Positions 63,986 to 64,000 of a DNA stretch of 64,000 nt are shown here, in pieces (position 1 is the stretch's first letter; each line of letters begins with the position of its first letter). A model generated the notes under the pieces. That model was not told where the DNA came from and searched no databases. It was given only the letters and a program-made list of their open reading frames with translations. The translations under genes were made by a program, and so were the position numbers. Where the stretch lies: the NCBI RefSeq assembly GCF_001077815.2, contig NZ_CP011310.1, forward strand, positions 1,488,001 to 1,552,000. The letters are read 5' to 3'. Origin of the DNA: Aurantiacibacter atlanticus (GTDB taxonomy: Bacteria > Pseudomonadota > Alphaproteobacteria > Sphingomonadales > Sphingomonadaceae).

Positions 63986-64000
63986 CAGCGAATCTGTGAG

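Overview
The window looks like chromosomal DNA of a Sphingomonadales alphaproteobacterium, most likely Erythrobacteraceae (Erythrobacter/Altererythrobacter-like). The reasons are the protein style of the housekeeping genes (mdh, argG, icd, recA, alaS, uvrA), the dapA-smpB-DUF2062-cckA and recA-alaS-icd neighbourhoods, the CckA cell-cycle kinase, and alphaproteobacterial LexA boxes (GTTC-N7-GTTC) in front of recA and uvrA. I found no tRNA, rRNA or CRISPR array. Family names come from reading motifs, not from database searches.

Layout. 0-2.2 kb: start of mdh (cut by the window edge), a small unknown gene and a SleB-type cell-wall hydrolase. 2.3-7.0 kb: a cobalamin riboswitch with a terminator hairpin, then btuB-btuF-btuC-btuD with ATGA/GTGA overlaps, a complete vitamin B12 uptake operon. 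7-11.5 kb: M3 dipeptidase, a lipoprotein plus GH24 lysozyme pair, and ThpR. 11.7-16.7 kb: a YadA-like trimeric autotransporter adhesin broken by an IS3-family (IS407-type) element, which is itself broken by an IS110-family (IS1111-type) element. All boundaries can be read: 4-bp target duplication AAGA, IS3 inverted repeats, and IS1111 subterminal inverted repeats. Removing each element on paper restores an open reading frame at both levels.

17-33 kb: uvrA with an SOS box, a CHRD-domain protein, a 2OG-Fe(II) oxygenase-like protein, rlpA, an 0.8-kb stretch with no convincing gene but strong hairpins, argG, an unknown secreted protein overlapping a MATE exporter, cfa, a DUF1801 protein, an overlapping SDR / cytochrome b / periplasmic molybdopterin oxidoreductase operon, glutamine-dependent nadE and a glycine-zipper protein. 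33-44 kb: rlmN, an outer-membrane beta-barrel protein, an IalB-like protein, the yqiJ-yqiK (OB-fold/flotillin) pair, a frameshifted small membrane protein, greB, a soluble lytic transglycosylase, and dapA with a DUF885 lipoprotein.

44-64 kb: smpB, DUF2062 and cckA (overlapping), two tandem DUF4139 secreted proteins, recA with an SOS box, a methyltransferase, alaS, a 56-residue protein, a CPA2 cation/proton antiporter, putP, a GNAT-nitrilase fusion, icd, and an FAD-dependent oxidoreductase at the right edge that may belong to a cluster continuing outside. The most unusual content is the nested insertion, including an 8-nt match between the 3' non-coding region of the IS1111-type element (where a guide RNA is expected) and its own target flank.
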